A stretch of 30,460 bases of DNA. Origin: an uncultured Desulfuromonadales bacterium. Lineage in GTDB: Bacteria > Desulfobacterota > Desulfuromonadia > Desulfuromonadales > Geopsychrobacteraceae. Below the pieces are notes generated by a model. It saw nothing but the letters and a program-made list of their open reading frames with translations, did no database searches and had not been told where the DNA came from. The DNA lies in NCBI GenBank assembly GCA_945787295.1, contig CALZHQ010000049.1:1-30460 (forward strand). The letters are read 5' to 3'. A program made the position numbers and the translations under genes. Numbering within the stretch: the first letter of the stretch is position 1; each line of letters begins with the position of its first letter. Positions 15,041 to 22,972 of this stretch are shown piece after piece.

Positions 15041-17818
15041 TCAGCCGGTGTTACGCATTCCGGCGGCAATGCCGCTGACGGTTGCGGCCAGAACATAATC
15101 GAGCTCTGGAGAGCCGGTCCCAGTGTATTTTCGACGCATCAATTCAATCTGAATGAGGCTCATCGGGTCGACGTAGGGATTGCGCAAACTCAATGACCGT
15201 GACAGGTCCGGATTTTTTTCGAGCAGTTCCTGTTGACTGGTTACTTGAAGAATCATGCGTCGGGCCTGCAAGAATTCTTTTTCGAGCATGGTCAGAACCC
15301 GTTCGCGTAATGCCGCATCCTCAATCAGGTCGGCGTAGCGACGCGCCAGCGGCAGATCAACCTTGGCCAGCGCCATCTCCACATTGCGGACCAGGTCGAA
15401 GAAGAAGGGGAAATGTTTCATCATGCTGATCAACAGCTCCTGATTTGCTTTGCCGGCTGAGGCAAAGCTCGCGAAAGCCGTCCCGACACCAAACCAGGCC
15501 GGCACCAGCAGTCGGCTCTGGATCCAACCGAACCCCCAGGGGATAGCGCGAAGATCATCCAGCGAATTTCCTTTTTTGCGTTTAGAGGGTCGCGAGCCGA
15601 TTCTGGCAAGTTCGAATTCTCGCACCGGAGTCGCTTGCTCGAAATAGGTGAGGATATCTTGGTTCTCAAATATGTTTTCCCGGTAGAACGCAAACGCCTG
15701 CTGGGACATCTGCTCCAAGGCCTCTTCCCAGGCGGGGTCAATCCTGTTTTCGACCAGTCCGGAGCGGGTCAGAGCTTCAAGCGCCGCCGCCACCATCGTT
15801 TCCAGATTGCGCAAAGTCAACGCCTCGTCGGCGTATTTGAAATTGATGACTTCTCCTTGCTCGGTCAGTTTGAAGGCACCGCTGAACGCCCCCGCCGGCT
15901 GGGAGATGATGGCGCGGTGTGTCGGCCCGCCCCCTCGACCGACGGTGCCGCCTCGGCCGTGAAACAGGCGCAGGCGGACACCACATTCGTCCGCGGTTTT
16001 GTGCAGCGCGCGGTGGGTTTTGAAAATCTCCCAGGAGCTGGTGAGCATGCCGCCGTCCTTGTTTGAGTCGGAGTAGCCCAGCATGACCTCCTGCCAACGC
16101 TCCCAGCTGTCAAGGTAGGACGTGTAGTCGGGATCCTGCCAGAGCTTGCGGCAGATGTCGGGGGCATTGTGCAGATCCTCGATCGATTCGAACAGCGGTA
16201 CCGGCATGATTCCTGGATCGTTGCGCCCGGCATTCCCCCTGACTTCGATACCGGCCAATTCCATCAGCCAGATGAGGGAGTGCACGTCCTGTGGTTCTGT
16301 TGCGCCGCTGATCACGTAACTTTTAATCGCTTGTGGCGGGTATTTCTTTTTCAATTCGGCCACCCCGCGCAGGGTTTCCAGCAGTTCGATAGTTTGCTGC
16401 GAAGGAGCTTTTGCCAGTTTGCCGGTGTTGCCCGCCGCCAGTTCGGTCACGGCCCGGGCATGGATTTTGGCGTGCTGGCGTAAGTCGAGGGTATGCAGAT
16501 GGAAGCCGAAGGTTGTCACCAGCCGCTGTAGCGGGGCAACATAGCACGCCGCAAGCCGTTCTCCGGACCGCCGATACAAACTGCTCTGCAGCATTGCCAG
16601 ATCGTCCAAAAAAGCCTCAGCCGCGGGATAGGCTTCCGGATCTGCGGGGGCCTCTAGGGCGATACGGAGGCGGTAGCTCATGAAACCGACCAAACGCCGG
16701 TAGGCTTCTCCTTGTGGCAGCTTGGCGACTTCCTCCGCAGCCCGGGGATACTGTTTAGCCAATTTCTCCAGGTGGTCCGTAAGCTGTTGATCGGTTCCGG
16801 TCAGTGCGATCGAGGGCGTCAGGATGCGGCGCAGATTTACAAGGTGGTTGAGATAGGCATTGAGAATCAGCTGCCTGGCACGAACAAGCGCTTCTTCGGT
16901 CGCCTGCGGAGTCACGAACGGGTTCCCGTCACGGTCCCCGCCGATCCAGGAACCGAAGCGAACCAATGTCGGCAGGTCATCAGGTCGGATGTCTTCAGCA
17001 TAAACGGTCTGCAAGGCTGCGGTAACCTCGCGATAGAGCTGCGGCACCGGCGGCAGCAGAGCATCGGGATAATGGTCAAGGCCCATGGCGATTTCGTCTT
17101 CGACTTTCGGCTTACGTCGTCGAACTTCGTCCGACTGCCACAGGGCGGTGATTTCAGCGAGAATTGCCTGCTGTACCTCGTCGGCCTCGGCATCGACCAG
17201 TGGCAGATGGTCGAGACGTTCCAGCAGGTGCGCAATGCGTCGCCGCTTGAAACGCATAACCCGCCGCGCGACTTCGGTCGGGTGTGCGGTAAACACCGGA
17301 ACCACTTCAATCTGTCCCAGCCAGTTTAAGGCCTGCTCTTTCGAGATACCGGCTTGCTGCATGCGGCGCAGGGTGGCGAGCAGCAAACCAGGCTTCTCAT
17401 GTTGTTTGGCCAGCTGCGCGGCCCGATTGCGCCGCCGCCGGTGGTTGGCTTCGGCCAGGTTGGTTAACTCGAAGAAGGCGGCGAATGACTTGACGATCTG
17501 GTGGGTCCGCTTCAGGTCCATGTTGACGATCAGGGCGGTCATCTCATCAAGCAGGGCTTCATCGGCCTCACTGCGGCCAGGTTTGCCAATGCTCTTTCTT
17601 TCCTGTTCGCGATGGCGGATTGCTAACTGGCGCAGCTGTTCCTCTGCTTCATATGCCTCCAACCCCGCTTGCTCGCGAATAACAACTCCCAGCAGCCGCC
17701 CGAGGGACCGGACATCTCTTCGTAACGGCAGCTCCTTGATGGCCTGATCATCGGTACAGACTTCATTCAAGCGTTCCGCTTGTTGCTCGACGTGCCACAA
17801 CCGTTCGTGCTTTTCCAT
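15041..17818 (-). CDS. ppc: Phosphoenolpyruvate carboxylase
   Basis: A 925-residue cytoplasmic enzyme adding bicarbonate to PEP to form oxaloacetate, an anaplerotic step feeding the TCA cycle and biosynthesis. Signatures: VFTAHPTEVARR near 170-180 with the catalytic His, GYSDSNKDGG, and the FHGRGGTVGRGGG loop. The C terminus MRNTG is the invariant end of the family, so the 3' end is complete. The frame opens at 17845, but ATG 17818 is preceded by AGGGAGG. It converges on the GGDEF gene, with only about 19 bp between the two stops and no clear terminator. It appears to be a single-gene transcript. Confidence 0.95.
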   Translation of the reverse strand: MEKHERLWHVEQQAERLNEVCTDDQAIKELPLRRDVRSLGRLLGVVIREQAGLEAYEAEEQLRQLAIRHREQERKSIGKPGRSEADEALLDEMTALIVNMDLKRTHQIVKSFAAFFELTNLAEANHRRRRNRAAQLAKQHEKPGLLLATLRRMQQAGISKEQALNWLGQIEVVPVFTAHPTEVARRVMRFKRRRIAHLLERLDHLPLVDAEADEVQQAILAEITALWQSDEVRRRKPKVEDEIAMGLDHYPDALLPPVPQLYREVTAALQTVYAEDIRPDDLPTLVRFGSWIGGDRDGNPFVTPQATEEALVRARQLILNAYLNHLVNLRRILTPSIALTGTDQQLTDHLEKLAKQYPRAAEEVAKLPQGEAYRRLVGFMSYRLRIALEAPADPEAYPAAEAFLDDLAMLQSSLYRRSGERLAACYVAPLQRLVTTFGFHLHTLDLRQHAKIHARAVTELAAGNTGKLAKAPSQQTIELLETLRGVAELKKKYPPQAIKSYVISGATEPQDVHSLIWLMELAGIEVRGNAGRNDPGIMPVPLFESIEDLHNAPDICRKLWQDPDYTSYLDSWERWQEVMLGYSDSNKDGGMLTSSWEIFKTHRALHKTADECGVRLRLFHGRGGTVGRGGGPTHRAIISQPAGAFSGAFKLTEQGEVINFKYADEALTLRNLETMVAAALEALTRSGLVENRIDPAWEEALEQMSQQAFAFYRENIFENQDILTYFEQATPVREFELARIGSRPSKRKKGNSLDDLRAIPWGFGWIQSRLLVPAWFGVGTAFASFASAGKANQELLISMMKHFPFFFDLVRNVEMALAKVDLPLARRYADLIEDAALRERVLTMLEKEFLQARRMILQVTSQQELLEKNPDLSRSLSLRNPYVDPMSLIQIELMRRKYTGTGSPELDYVLAATVSGIAAGMRNTG

Positions 17819-17961
17819 ATGAGAACCTCCCTGAACTGTCATCAAAGTATGACCGATTCAGATCAAAGCTCAACTTTACGAATAATTTAGTAACTTCGAC
17901 TGTCGCCAAATCCGGTTAGCGAGAGGATTGCAACGGATCGGACTGGTTGTTATCTAAGAGC

Positions 17962-17997
17962 TAGAGCGTGAAGATTCGAATCTCCGACATTTTGTTC
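17962..17997 (-). repeat. Decayed tRNA-Pro 3'-end relic (copy 1)
   Basis: Thirty-six bases align with the acceptor/T-arm/anticodon-stem part of tRNA-Pro at 29 positions, including the exact blocks GATTCGAA and CTCCGACAT. Orientation is the same as that of the intact tRNA at 27668-27744. No CCA or complete anticodon arm remains. Confidence 0.55.
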
Positions 17998-18085
17998 TTC
18001 GTCCTGCGGAGGGGGAGATGATCCTGAACATAGTCTGGCCGTGATCTCAAAAATGACAGGCAGGAAGACTTTCTAGAGTAAAACA

Positions 18086-18487
18086 TCAATGGGTTATAAG
18101 GGATTCGCACGATTCTAGCCAGGCGACTATCTCTGATATCGGGAATGGTTTTTTGATCGTGGTGTAACCCCTAGATTGAATGGCCTGTTTTTGCTCATCT
18201 GTGAAAAAGGCACTCATGATGGCCACTTTTTGCTTCGTGAGTTTGCAACCTTTTTCGTCTTGTGCTTTGAGGATTGGCAGGGTTTCTAAAACTGGTTGCC
18301 TCGTATTTATTATGACTGCATCCGCAGTTGTCATGCCAGGAGGGCAGGCACCTGTTTCAGGTATGCAGGAAGGGCACCTGTAGCTGTCTGTAAATCCCTG
18401 TACCTGATGCCCTTTTTGTTCCAAAATCAAGGTTAATAGTTTGAGCAAAGGGCTATCTATGCCATAAATATTTATCCTCAAGCTCAT
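18086..18487 (-). CDS. Pseudo-receiver (REC-like) protein with cysteine motif
   Basis: A 133-residue stand-alone protein with the alpha/beta order of a response-regulator receiver domain. At beta3 the phosphoacceptor position holds Asn61 (DAVIINTRQP) instead of Asp, and the acidic pair at the first strand is missing. The Ser/Thr site (Ser92, AIMSAFF) and a Lys at KKPF (112-115) remain. An insertion after beta2 carries CPSC and a third Cys (38, 41, 48), a possible metal or redox site. Phosphorylation by a kinase is therefore unlikely; a protein-protein or redox-sensing role is possible. The start is unsure: 18487 or 18514, neither with a good ribosome binding site. Confidence 0.65.
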   Translation of the reverse strand: MSLRINIYGIDSPLLKLLTLILEQKGHQVQGFTDSYRCPSCIPETGACPPGMTTADAVIINTRQPVLETLPILKAQDEKGCKLTKQKVAIMSAFFTDEQKQAIQSRGYTTIKKPFPISEIVAWLESCESLITH

Positions 18488-18624
18488 GTTCAGTTTACCC
18501 CACAGGCCAAGCATATTTAGATCATTGTCAACAAATAGCCAATCAAGTTAGCAGAAGCAAAAAATAGGCCTCGAATGATACGGGTTAAGATCGGGGGCAC
18601 TGACAGCCCCCTAAAACGTCACAA

Positions 18625-18680
18625 GGCAAGCGAAAGTTTTTATTGCAAAGAAAACTTGCCGAACTTTCTATCGCTTTTTT
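18625..18680 (+). other. Competing hairpins ending in a T run (attenuator-like)
   Basis: GGCAAG (18625-18630) can pair with CTTGCC (18655-18660). AAGTTTT (18634-18640) can pair with AAAACTT (18651-18657). GCGAAAGTT (18630-18638) can pair with AACTTTC plus CGC (18662-18674), which runs into TTTTTT. These pairings exclude one another, a layout found in terminator/antiterminator switches. No known riboswitch consensus was matched. Confidence 0.35.
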
Positions 18681-18773
18681 GCTCGGTTTTCTACAGAGAA
18701 AACCGTAAATCTACCAGCTGATTCTAGGGAAATTCCGCAGAACTGGATTAATCTAGAGCGCACGCCCCCTCCC

Positions 18774-18833
18774 ATGCGCCCGGACCTGCTTCGGAGTCTC
18801 AAAAAGGCTCAGCGATAAAATCGGCACACCTTT
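18774..18833 (-). repeat. tRNA-Pro terminator repeat, truncated copy
   Basis: Sixty bases match 27600-27659: an ATG-CCGGACCTGC-GGAG block, an A run, then the hairpin with core TCAGCGATAAAATCG. As at the tRNA locus, the T-run side of the hairpin reads on the minus strand. There is no tRNA portion next to it. Confidence 0.65.
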
Positions 18834-18953
18834 ATTATTCCCATATTTCGGACAACAGGGAGCTCTCGTAGATGGTCAACTCTAAAAACTTGCATTCCAT
18901 CATGAAGATGTCGGCAGACATTTCAGTCTGTTAAAGTGCAGTGATTAGGTTTC

Positions 18954-18982
18954 TTGACAGAAATTATGAATGCGGTTAAAAG
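18954..18982 (+). promoter_or_regulatory. Candidate promoter of the secreted-protein gene
   Basis: TTGACA (18954-18959) and TAAAAG (18977-18982) are 17 bp apart, about 48 bp before the start codon at 19031. Confidence 0.5.
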
Positions 18983-19030
18983 TTAAATAAAGCAAATTAG
19001 TCTCCTTTAACCTCAGTTCGGAGATCTGTC

Positions 19031-19402
19031 ATGAAAAAATCACTCGTTATTGTCGCCCTGTTGGTTCTGGTTCAAGTTTCGTTCACTTTTGGCCAGGTGC
19101 CGGAAACGCCAAAGCAGTTGGCCGATATCTTCAATGCAGTTGTCAACGTGGAGGATGCTGCTGCAGTTGGCGATTGGGGAGTCGCTCAGCAGAAGGTTGC
19201 CGAGATCAAGTCGATGATGCTGGAAGTCGCGCCGGCAGTCCAGCAGGTTTTTGGTGAACACGCGTACAAAGCGATTGACGGTTTTATCGTCCAACTTCAG
19301 CAGGCCCTGCTGGCGAAGGATCGCAGTGCGGCAGAGGGATCCTTGATCAGCTTACAGAAAATGAACGACTGGCTCACGTCACAGTATCCGACCGGGAGCT
19401 GA
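19031..19402 (+). CDS. Small secreted helical protein, family not recognised
   Basis: A 123-residue protein with a clear Sec signal peptide: MKKS, a hydrophobic core of about 14 residues, and a likely cleavage near the FTFGQ site (about residue 21). The mature part of roughly 100 residues is Cys-free and predicted almost wholly helical (repeated A/V/L heptads such as VAEIKSMMLEVAPAVQQ and FIVQLQQALLAKD), resembling a small periplasmic four-helix bundle. There is no CxxCH, so it is not a cytochrome c'. ATG 19031 has GGAG 7 nt upstream. It has its own promoter and terminator and no functional neighbour; role unknown. Confidence 0.8.
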   Translation: MKKSLVIVALLVLVQVSFTFGQVPETPKQLADIFNAVVNVEDAAAVGDWGVAQQKVAEIKSMMLEVAPAVQQVFGEHAYKAIDGFIVQLQQALLAKDRSAAEGSLISLQKMNDWLTSQYPTGS

Positions 19403-19477
19403 CCCACGGCAAGAACGGGAAGAACTTCGTACTGTTCAGCGCCGTACAATATTTTGCAGCCATCACTCAGTCGTTTT

Positions 19478-19511
19478 AAAAACCGCCACCCTTTAATTGG
19501 GGTAGCGGTTT
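19478..19511 (+). terminator. Terminator-like hairpin after the secreted-protein gene
   Basis: AAACCGC-C-ACCC pairs with GGGGT-A-GCGGTTT across a short AT loop, with one bulge per side. It lies 76 bp after the stop. The T run is only three bases, so strength is uncertain. Confidence 0.6.
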
Positions 19512-19657
19512 GGCGCCGAAATCGGGCCAGTTGTTGTTCTAGGCCTGTTATTCTTTTCAGCCTTCTCATGCTCGACAAACCGGCATATTGCAACTTGAAC
19601 AAGCCTTACTGAATAGAAAACAACAATCCCTTCGTCTTCCTCACCTTGTCCTCAGGG

Positions 19658-19817
19658 CTGGACTTTTCCCGGACCGTTCCTCTGGGACCGGAGCCAATAT
19701 AGACCTCAAATAGGACAAAACTAATGATCCTTCCTGGAGGAATTTCATCAAGTCATCCGTACCCGCTATGTCTCGGTGTAACAAAAAAGGGTCAGCGATA
19801 AAATCGCCAACCCTTTG
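19658..19817 (-). repeat. tRNA-Pro terminator repeat, copy without tRNA part
   Basis: About 160 bp share with the tRNA-Pro downstream region the blocks GGACCGGA, CAATATAG, a CTAATG-TCCTTCC run, and the hairpin AAAGGGT...ACCCTTT (19786-19816). The hairpin's T run is on the minus strand, where it lies 37 bp after the stop of the small membrane protein gene and would terminate it. Confidence 0.7.
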
Positions 19818-19853
19818 GAATTGTGACAAATAATGCCCCGCTCTTCGTCACTG

Positions 19854-20045
19854 TTAAGTTCCTTTTTTTAGGGACGCTGACGCGACTGACCGATTGGTTC
19901 TCCGTTGTGAATCTTTGATATGCGGTTTGGCCAGGTGGGAATGTTGGCTGTTTTGCCGCCGGCAATAAGCGCAATAGGCCAGATACTGAATAAACATAAA
20001 AACTCCAACTAATACAGCAATACCAACTAGAATAATTTTCATCAT
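19854..20045 (-). CDS. Small membrane protein with CxxC, family not recognised
   Basis: A 63-residue protein with one hydrophobic helix (about 3-25) followed directly by CAYCRR at the membrane edge and a polar, basic tail of about 35 residues. The positive tail suggests an N-out, C-in topology. AAGGGAG lies 3-6 nt before the paired ATG codons at 20045 and 20042, which supports translation. The CxxC next to the membrane could be a redox or metal site, or a palmitoyl-like anchor, but nothing proves this. It is isolated between repeat copies; the downstream repeat supplies a terminator. Confidence 0.55.
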   Translation of the reverse strand: MMKIILVGIAVLVGVFMFIQYLAYCAYCRRQNSQHSHLAKPHIKDSQRRTNRSVASASLKKGT

Positions 20046-20191
20046 ATTCTCCCTTTGTTTGGATTAACTCGTCCGATCTACGGTTACGATAGCTCACAAT
20101 TGAAATTAGCAAGTGGTGTGCCAGGAAATATTAAAGTAGGTATTGAGTAAAACGGTAGGGAATCTGGGGGGATGGGGCTGTTGGAATCTAT

Positions 20192-20360
20192 TTCATGCCC
20201 CGCCCCAGACTCACCCCGGAACGCCCATCTCGGACCGGAGCTAATATAGTCGTCAAAAAGGACTAACCGGATACCATCTCGGAGACATGTCCATCAGACC
20301 GTGTACCGCAATCTGACAGAGGACCAAAAAAAGAGTCAGCGCTAAATTCGCAGGCCCTTT
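20192..20360 (-). repeat. tRNA-Pro terminator repeat, copy joined to a tRNA relic
   Basis: It aligns along its length with 27492-27660: CGCCC-type start, GGAACGCCCATCT, GGACCGGAG, TAATATAG, CAAAAAGGAC, then a mutated hairpin (20329-20360). It is followed, as at the intact locus, by tRNA-Pro sequence. It is more diverged than the copies at 19.7 and 27.5 kb in the hairpin. Confidence 0.7.
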
Positions 20361-20369
20361 ACGATTTCG

Positions 20370-20416
20370 TTCGGAGCGAGAGGATTCGAACCTCCGACAT
20401 CTTGGTCTCATACCAA
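20370..20416 (-). repeat. tRNA-Pro 3'-half relic (copy 2)
   Basis: From 20371, 44 of 46 bases match tRNA-Pro from the acceptor 3' strand through the anticodon stem. The CCA is lost. The anticodon loop has changed so that U33 is missing and the triplet no longer reads UGG. Beyond 20416 the sequence departs from the tRNA apart from scattered similarity to copy 3 (an ACTTACC block near 20444-20450). Not functional as a tRNA. Confidence 0.75.
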
Positions 20417-20736
20417 TGGTGTCCGCTCACTTCCCAACGCGCAACTTACCTGAAGCCCTGGAGCGCCGGCCGGAGTTGGGGCTTGGGAATTTGTGCTGCT
20501 GTTCCAGTCTCAGGGAGTGATCGACGAATCGGTTCTGTTGCTGGCGGTGGTCCTGGGAAGATTCGTTACAGTAAAGGGGGATATACTGTATTTTGTTTTC
20601 TAATTACCTGCAGAAGAGTCCTTGCCAGACCACCTGAAGCTTTGCTCAACCTCTCCCGGATTGGCCTCAGAGAGCTCATCGGCCAGATTGTCGGTATGCA
20701 CCCTGGAACACAGCGAACCTAAATTTTTATCGAATT

Positions 20737-22842
20737 CTATTTCAGCCTCAAAAGGATTTCGAACCCGTTATTTCTTATGACACTTAGTCGAGGATCCTTC
20801 ATATATCTGTCCATAATCCCACCTATGTAAGATCCGTATGCCTCTATCCGTTCTGCAGGAACAGGCGCCTGCCAAATACAAGTCGCACCAAAAGTCAGGT
20901 ATTCAACTCCCGCATCTTTGAGCATGCCAAGCGCCTCAGCATCTAGCTCGAACGGGCGGTTAACAAAATATGGTTTCCGGTCGCGCCGGGGATGAAATAC
21001 CTCATTCCAAAGTGGCGGATTCATGTCATAGCCACTCAGAAATTCACTGTTACCGCAGAGATTCGCAACCACCGAGTTCTTGGGAAGACCTCCGTCCCTC
21101 ATCCAGGCGTAAAAGTCCTGAGATTCCGGCGGACCGATCGTATGATCAGGCCAGAGCATAGTATTGATCTTATATTTCGGGACATAGGTGGTTGGAATTA
21201 ACAACACTGTCAGAAGCAGCACAGCTCCTACCGGAAGCCAGCTGCTTCTGCTGTAAGTTTGTATGACCGAAATCAGTCCCCAGGCGGCAAACAGACTGGC
21301 AACCAAACCCAAAAAGGTCCAGGCGCGGAAGGGTGCGATGGCGATACTCAGGTAGTTTCCGAGGACCAACAGGAATCCGGTGATGATCCAGGCGTAGGCA
21401 ACAGCCTCCCAGGAACGATCCGATTTGAACAGTTTTGCAATCCGAACCGAGGCCCAGAGAAATGAAATAATCAGGGCAATCATCAGCACTGGACCGAGCC
21501 CGGTGGGGTTGTTGATAAGATTGTCTTCGCTAGCGGAAAAAAAATCTGACAGCAAATACGCCCGGTCGCCGGTCCCGAGACTACGGACAATTTCAATCGG
21601 CAGCAACATAACAACCAGCACCAATGTAAGGCCTGCGAGCCAGACGAGCATCCCCCGGTTGCCAGTCGCAAGCCATTTTTCAAATTTCGGCTGCCAGCGG
21701 CGACGAAAGCGATAAGCGATCAGCATGGTTGCTAAAAGACCCGCCAGCAACGCCAGTCCGGCAGGCGACACGAGAAAACGTAATAGCGGGTACAGTGTCC
21801 TTACCCCACCCAGTTGCTGATTTGAATCGACCACCCACCAGTGGCGCGCATAGGCGGGAATAAAAAAAGTAAGAGACAGCAGACCGCCACCGAAAAACAC
21901 CATCAGTGCTTTCCAGTCGATCTGCTTTTCAGCGAGGATCCGTGACAGAAGGTAACCCACACAGAAGACTGAAGCATGAAAGACGGTCGAGAAATGGTTG
22001 ATGAGCATACTGGCATAGACGATGATTCCAACCCAGGCCCACCCTGGTTTTTCATTGGAAGTTATCTTCCCGTTCGGAATCATTTGGGCAAGGACATAGA
22101 GCAGGACAACGAAGATCGTCATGTTGAAGTGCAGCGAAAAAATAAAGTGGCTGACCCATGCGGGTACCGAAAAGAGAAAAATGCTAGCCAACAGGGCCAT
22201 CTCATCGTTCTGGCTAAAGCGCCGGGTGAAATAGAACATGAACGGTATACTGAAAGAAATCACCAGCGCACTGAAAAATTTCATGGTCCAGTAGATCGAA
22301 TCGTTCGTCTGGCTGAGCACCCCCATGACAATTTGGTACCCCTGTGTGTACGGCTCACCGTACTGGATGGAATAGTATGGGGCGGTAAAGGTTTTGTGTT
22401 CGCCGATAAAATCCGCAACCGCCGCATAGCCCCAAGGATCAGTGTCTTCGAAATAGCTGTAGGCGAAAGTCCCCGTTAGATACATTGTCAGGGTGACAAT
22501 AAGCAGCACCATGACGGTCAGGCCGTACCAGAAGGACCGCTGTTTCCAGCATCGGCTGAAAGCTGGCCCGAAAATTTCGCTTTCTTCAGTAGATGAACGG
22601 CGCTTTCTGAAACAGGCCGCAATGCAAATGAGCAACCCGGTTGCGAGAAAAATCCTGAAATCAAGGGGGATGTGCAGGAGATTGAAGATGACACCGATGA
22701 CGCTAAAGGCAGCGAGCCCGACACCAAAACGCATCATCAATTTTTCTAACCAGTCCGCTCGCCAATCTTTAACGAAAAGATCAATCAGAAAACCAGTCGT
22801 GATTGTGGTGGCAAAGAAATAGCCGATGCTGAACCAGGACAT
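20737..22842 (-). CDS. Large polytopic membrane protein, probable GT-C-type glycosyltransferase
   Basis: A 701-residue inner-membrane protein with roughly 11-13 hydrophobic segments and a soluble C-terminal domain of about 150 residues. The first large extracytoplasmic loop contains FEDTDPWGY (131-139); a D/E-rich motif followed by P in this loop is the catalytic hallmark of GT-C enzymes that use lipid-linked sugars. ATG 22842 has GAGGGAG just upstream. It is the last gene of the cassette with a GT2 glycosyltransferase, a methyltransferase and an LPG-synthase-like membrane protein, separated from the latter by 130 bp. Transfer of a sugar to a surface glycan, lipid or protein is likely; acceptor unknown. 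Confidence 0.75.
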   Translation of the reverse strand: MSWFSIGYFFATTITTGFLIDLFVKDWRADWLEKLMMRFGVGLAAFSVIGVIFNLLHIPLDFRIFLATGLLICIAACFRKRRSSTEESEIFGPAFSRCWKQRSFWYGLTVMVLLIVTLTMYLTGTFAYSYFEDTDPWGYAAVADFIGEHKTFTAPYYSIQYGEPYTQGYQIVMGVLSQTNDSIYWTMKFFSALVISFSIPFMFYFTRRFSQNDEMALLASIFLFSVPAWVSHFIFSLHFNMTIFVVLLYVLAQMIPNGKITSNEKPGWAWVGIIVYASMLINHFSTVFHASVFCVGYLLSRILAEKQIDWKALMVFFGGGLLSLTFFIPAYARHWWVVDSNQQLGGVRTLYPLLRFLVSPAGLALLAGLLATMLIAYRFRRRWQPKFEKWLATGNRGMLVWLAGLTLVLVVMLLPIEIVRSLGTGDRAYLLSDFFSASEDNLINNPTGLGPVLMIALIISFLWASVRIAKLFKSDRSWEAVAYAWIITGFLLVLGNYLSIAIAPFRAWTFLGLVASLFAAWGLISVIQTYSRSSWLPVGAVLLLTVLLIPTTYVPKYKINTMLWPDHTIGPPESQDFYAWMRDGGLPKNSVVANLCGNSEFLSGYDMNPPLWNEVFHPRRDRKPYFVNRPFELDAEALGMLKDAGVEYLTFGATCIWQAPVPAERIEAYGSYIGGIMDRYMKDPRLSVIRNNGFEILLRLK

Positions 22843-22972
22843 TGAGCTCCCTCTCTCAGGCACATGTCAGTCTGTTAAGACCGAAGGTAAAACCCAAAAA
22901 AATAAGAATTATTAGTTTTTTTCTTTATGACCTAATTTATAGTTCTCATGAAGCGGAAATTTTACCAGTGTC

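Larger units (their letters stand above)
18488..19030. other. 543-bp intergenic region with hairpins and a repeat copy
   Basis: No credible ORF. It holds a GGGGGC/GCCCCC hairpin (18593-18611), a set of competing inverted repeats ending in six T (18625-18680), a perfect 9-bp hairpin CGGTTTTCT/AGAAAACCG (18684-18705), a copy of the tRNA-Pro terminator repeat (18774-18833) and the promoter of the next gene. Confidence 0.6.
20046..20736. other. 690-bp intergenic region: repeat copy with tRNA-Pro relic
   Basis: The left part holds nothing recognisable. 20192-20416 is a full repeat copy with its tRNA relic. 20417-20736 contains possible remains of the tRNA 5' half and a weak plus-strand ORF without a ribosome binding site. 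No convincing gene is present. Confidence 0.55.

Noticed and set aside
18620..18675. Possible GEMM (c-di-GMP) riboswitch
   Set aside because: GGCAA, GAAAG and GCAAAG occur in order, but the GGGCCTA and GGTAGCCGGGTTACC-like parts are missing and the pairings do not form the GEMM three-way arrangement.
19297..19602. 101-residue minus-strand ORF
   Set aside because: Overlaps the 3' end of the secreted-protein gene and its terminator; no start signal or domain.
20402..20722. 106-residue plus-strand ORF
   Set aside because: No ribosome binding site, begins inside the tRNA relic, and low-complexity composition. Only its last 35 residues look protein-like, which is not enough to call a gene.
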